Source of the DNA: Kordiimonas sediminis
GTDB lineage: Bacteria; Pseudomonadota; Alphaproteobacteria; Sphingomonadales; Kordiimonadaceae
Reading direction: 5' to 3'
Assembly: GCF_014656395.1 (NCBI RefSeq)
Contig: NZ_BNCI01000002.1
Span: 496,001-560,000 of the forward strand
Length of the DNA stretch: 64,000 nt
Shown: positions 63,729-64,000 of the stretch, piece after piece
How positions within the stretch are numbered: position 1 is the first letter of the stretch
Layout: each line of letters begins with the position of its first letter
The notes under the pieces: generated by a model
Seen by the model: only the letters and a program-made list of their open reading frames with translations
Databases searched by the model: none
Told to the model about the DNA's origin: nothing
Position numbers and translations under genes: made by a program

Positions 63729-64000
63729 TCAATCACCAAGATATTGTTTAAGCCTTAAGTAAAATCCAGTGAGAGGGTCTGAGAGTCTATATGTAGACTT
63801 GCCATCTTTCTCAAGTTTGGTAAGTAGGCCGACTTCTGGTTTGGTGAAAGCTGACAGCTTACTGCCTAGAGCTAGCTTGGTAACCTTTGCCTTTATGATC
63901 TTTTCATATTCTTCAACGGCATCATCAAGGGTGAAATCACCTTCCTGATTAATTGGTACAGAGGACATGCCATATAAAAAACCTTTAGCTTGTGGGGTAT
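63729..64000 (-). CDS. C-terminal part of an unidentified protein (possible ATPase)
   Basis: The leftward frame is open to the right edge, so the start lies outside. About 90 residues are visible: a GFLYGM segment, an acidic DDAVEEYEKIIKAKV helix, a KPEVGLLTKLEKDGKSTYRLSDP segment and a GFYLRLKQYLG end. The RLSDPLTGFYLRL ending resembles the C-terminal winged-helix region of archaeal-type AAA ATPases, but this cannot be named with confidence. The ATG at 63968 is internal. Confidence 0.4.
   Translation of the reverse strand, partial: TPQAKGFLYGMSSVPINQEGDFTLDDAVEEYEKIIKAKVTKLALGSKLSAFTKPEVGLLTKLEKDGKSTYRLSDPLTGFYLRLKQYLGD

Overview
The window looks like a chromosomal segment of a marine-type alphaproteobacterium with moderate GC. 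Supporting signs are an NDUFS4-like complex I subunit gene, a DUF2336 protein, a tandem cold-shock protein, SdhE and RecG divergent beside Mfd, and a complete Caulobacter-style ceramide synthesis cluster. Kordiimonadales/Emcibacterales or a relative is possible, but this cannot be settled from the sequence. No phage, CRISPR array or rRNA operon was seen.

Layout. 1-10.5 kb is housekeeping: the end of a flavin reductase, a DUF2336 protein with a PAS histidine kinase, a leftward moaA-nadK-S10 peptidase run, a tiny flagellar rod-like protein, a DsbA/FrnE-type oxidoreductase, a small outer-membrane barrel and an acyltransferase. 10.5-18.1 kb holds mfd, sdhE, recG and an acyl-CoA carboxylase beta subunit. 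18.2-33.2 kb is the most remarkable part, a sphingolipid supercluster. The leftward genes lptF-like, lptG-like, MOP flippase and bacterial ceramide synthase all overlap end to end. The rightward genes encode a secreted DUF2141 protein, a ceramide-kinase-like lipid kinase, a TAM41-like cytidylyltransferase and a FAD oxidoreductase. The leftward block acyl-ACP synthetase, ceramide reductase, acyl carrier protein and serine palmitoyltransferase follows, and a class V aminotransferase-fold gene and recX lie divergently. Together these suggest synthesis, phosphorylation, possible nucleotide activation, flipping and outer-membrane delivery of an anionic sphingolipid from one locus.

33.8-47.8 kb contains a molybdenum cofactor pair (XdhC and a two-domain nucleotidyltransferase), nhaB with a structured leader that may be a cation riboswitch, a two-domain cold-shock protein, a DUF192/thioesterase/double-TetR operon, tRNA-Pro(UGG), a YeiH-type transporter, a second acyltransferase, a dienoyl-CoA-reductase-like SDR, an NDUFS4 homologue, tRNA-Arg(UCU), a Bcr/CflA-type MFS pump and a glycerate-kinase-like P-loop kinase.

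48-64 kb is AT-richer and accessory. It opens with a 988-residue secreted beta-helix/PKD/LamG protein with internal 18-residue repeats. An exopolysaccharide block follows: polymerase/ligase, three glycosyltransferases, undecaprenyl-phosphate sugar transferase, a small XrtV-like membrane protein, polysaccharide deacetylase, nucleotide-sugar dehydrogenase and an Alg14/Alg13 pair. Three decayed IS3-family elements lie in this block, showing it has been rearranged. The right edge cuts a leftward gene whose product resembles the end of an ATPase.
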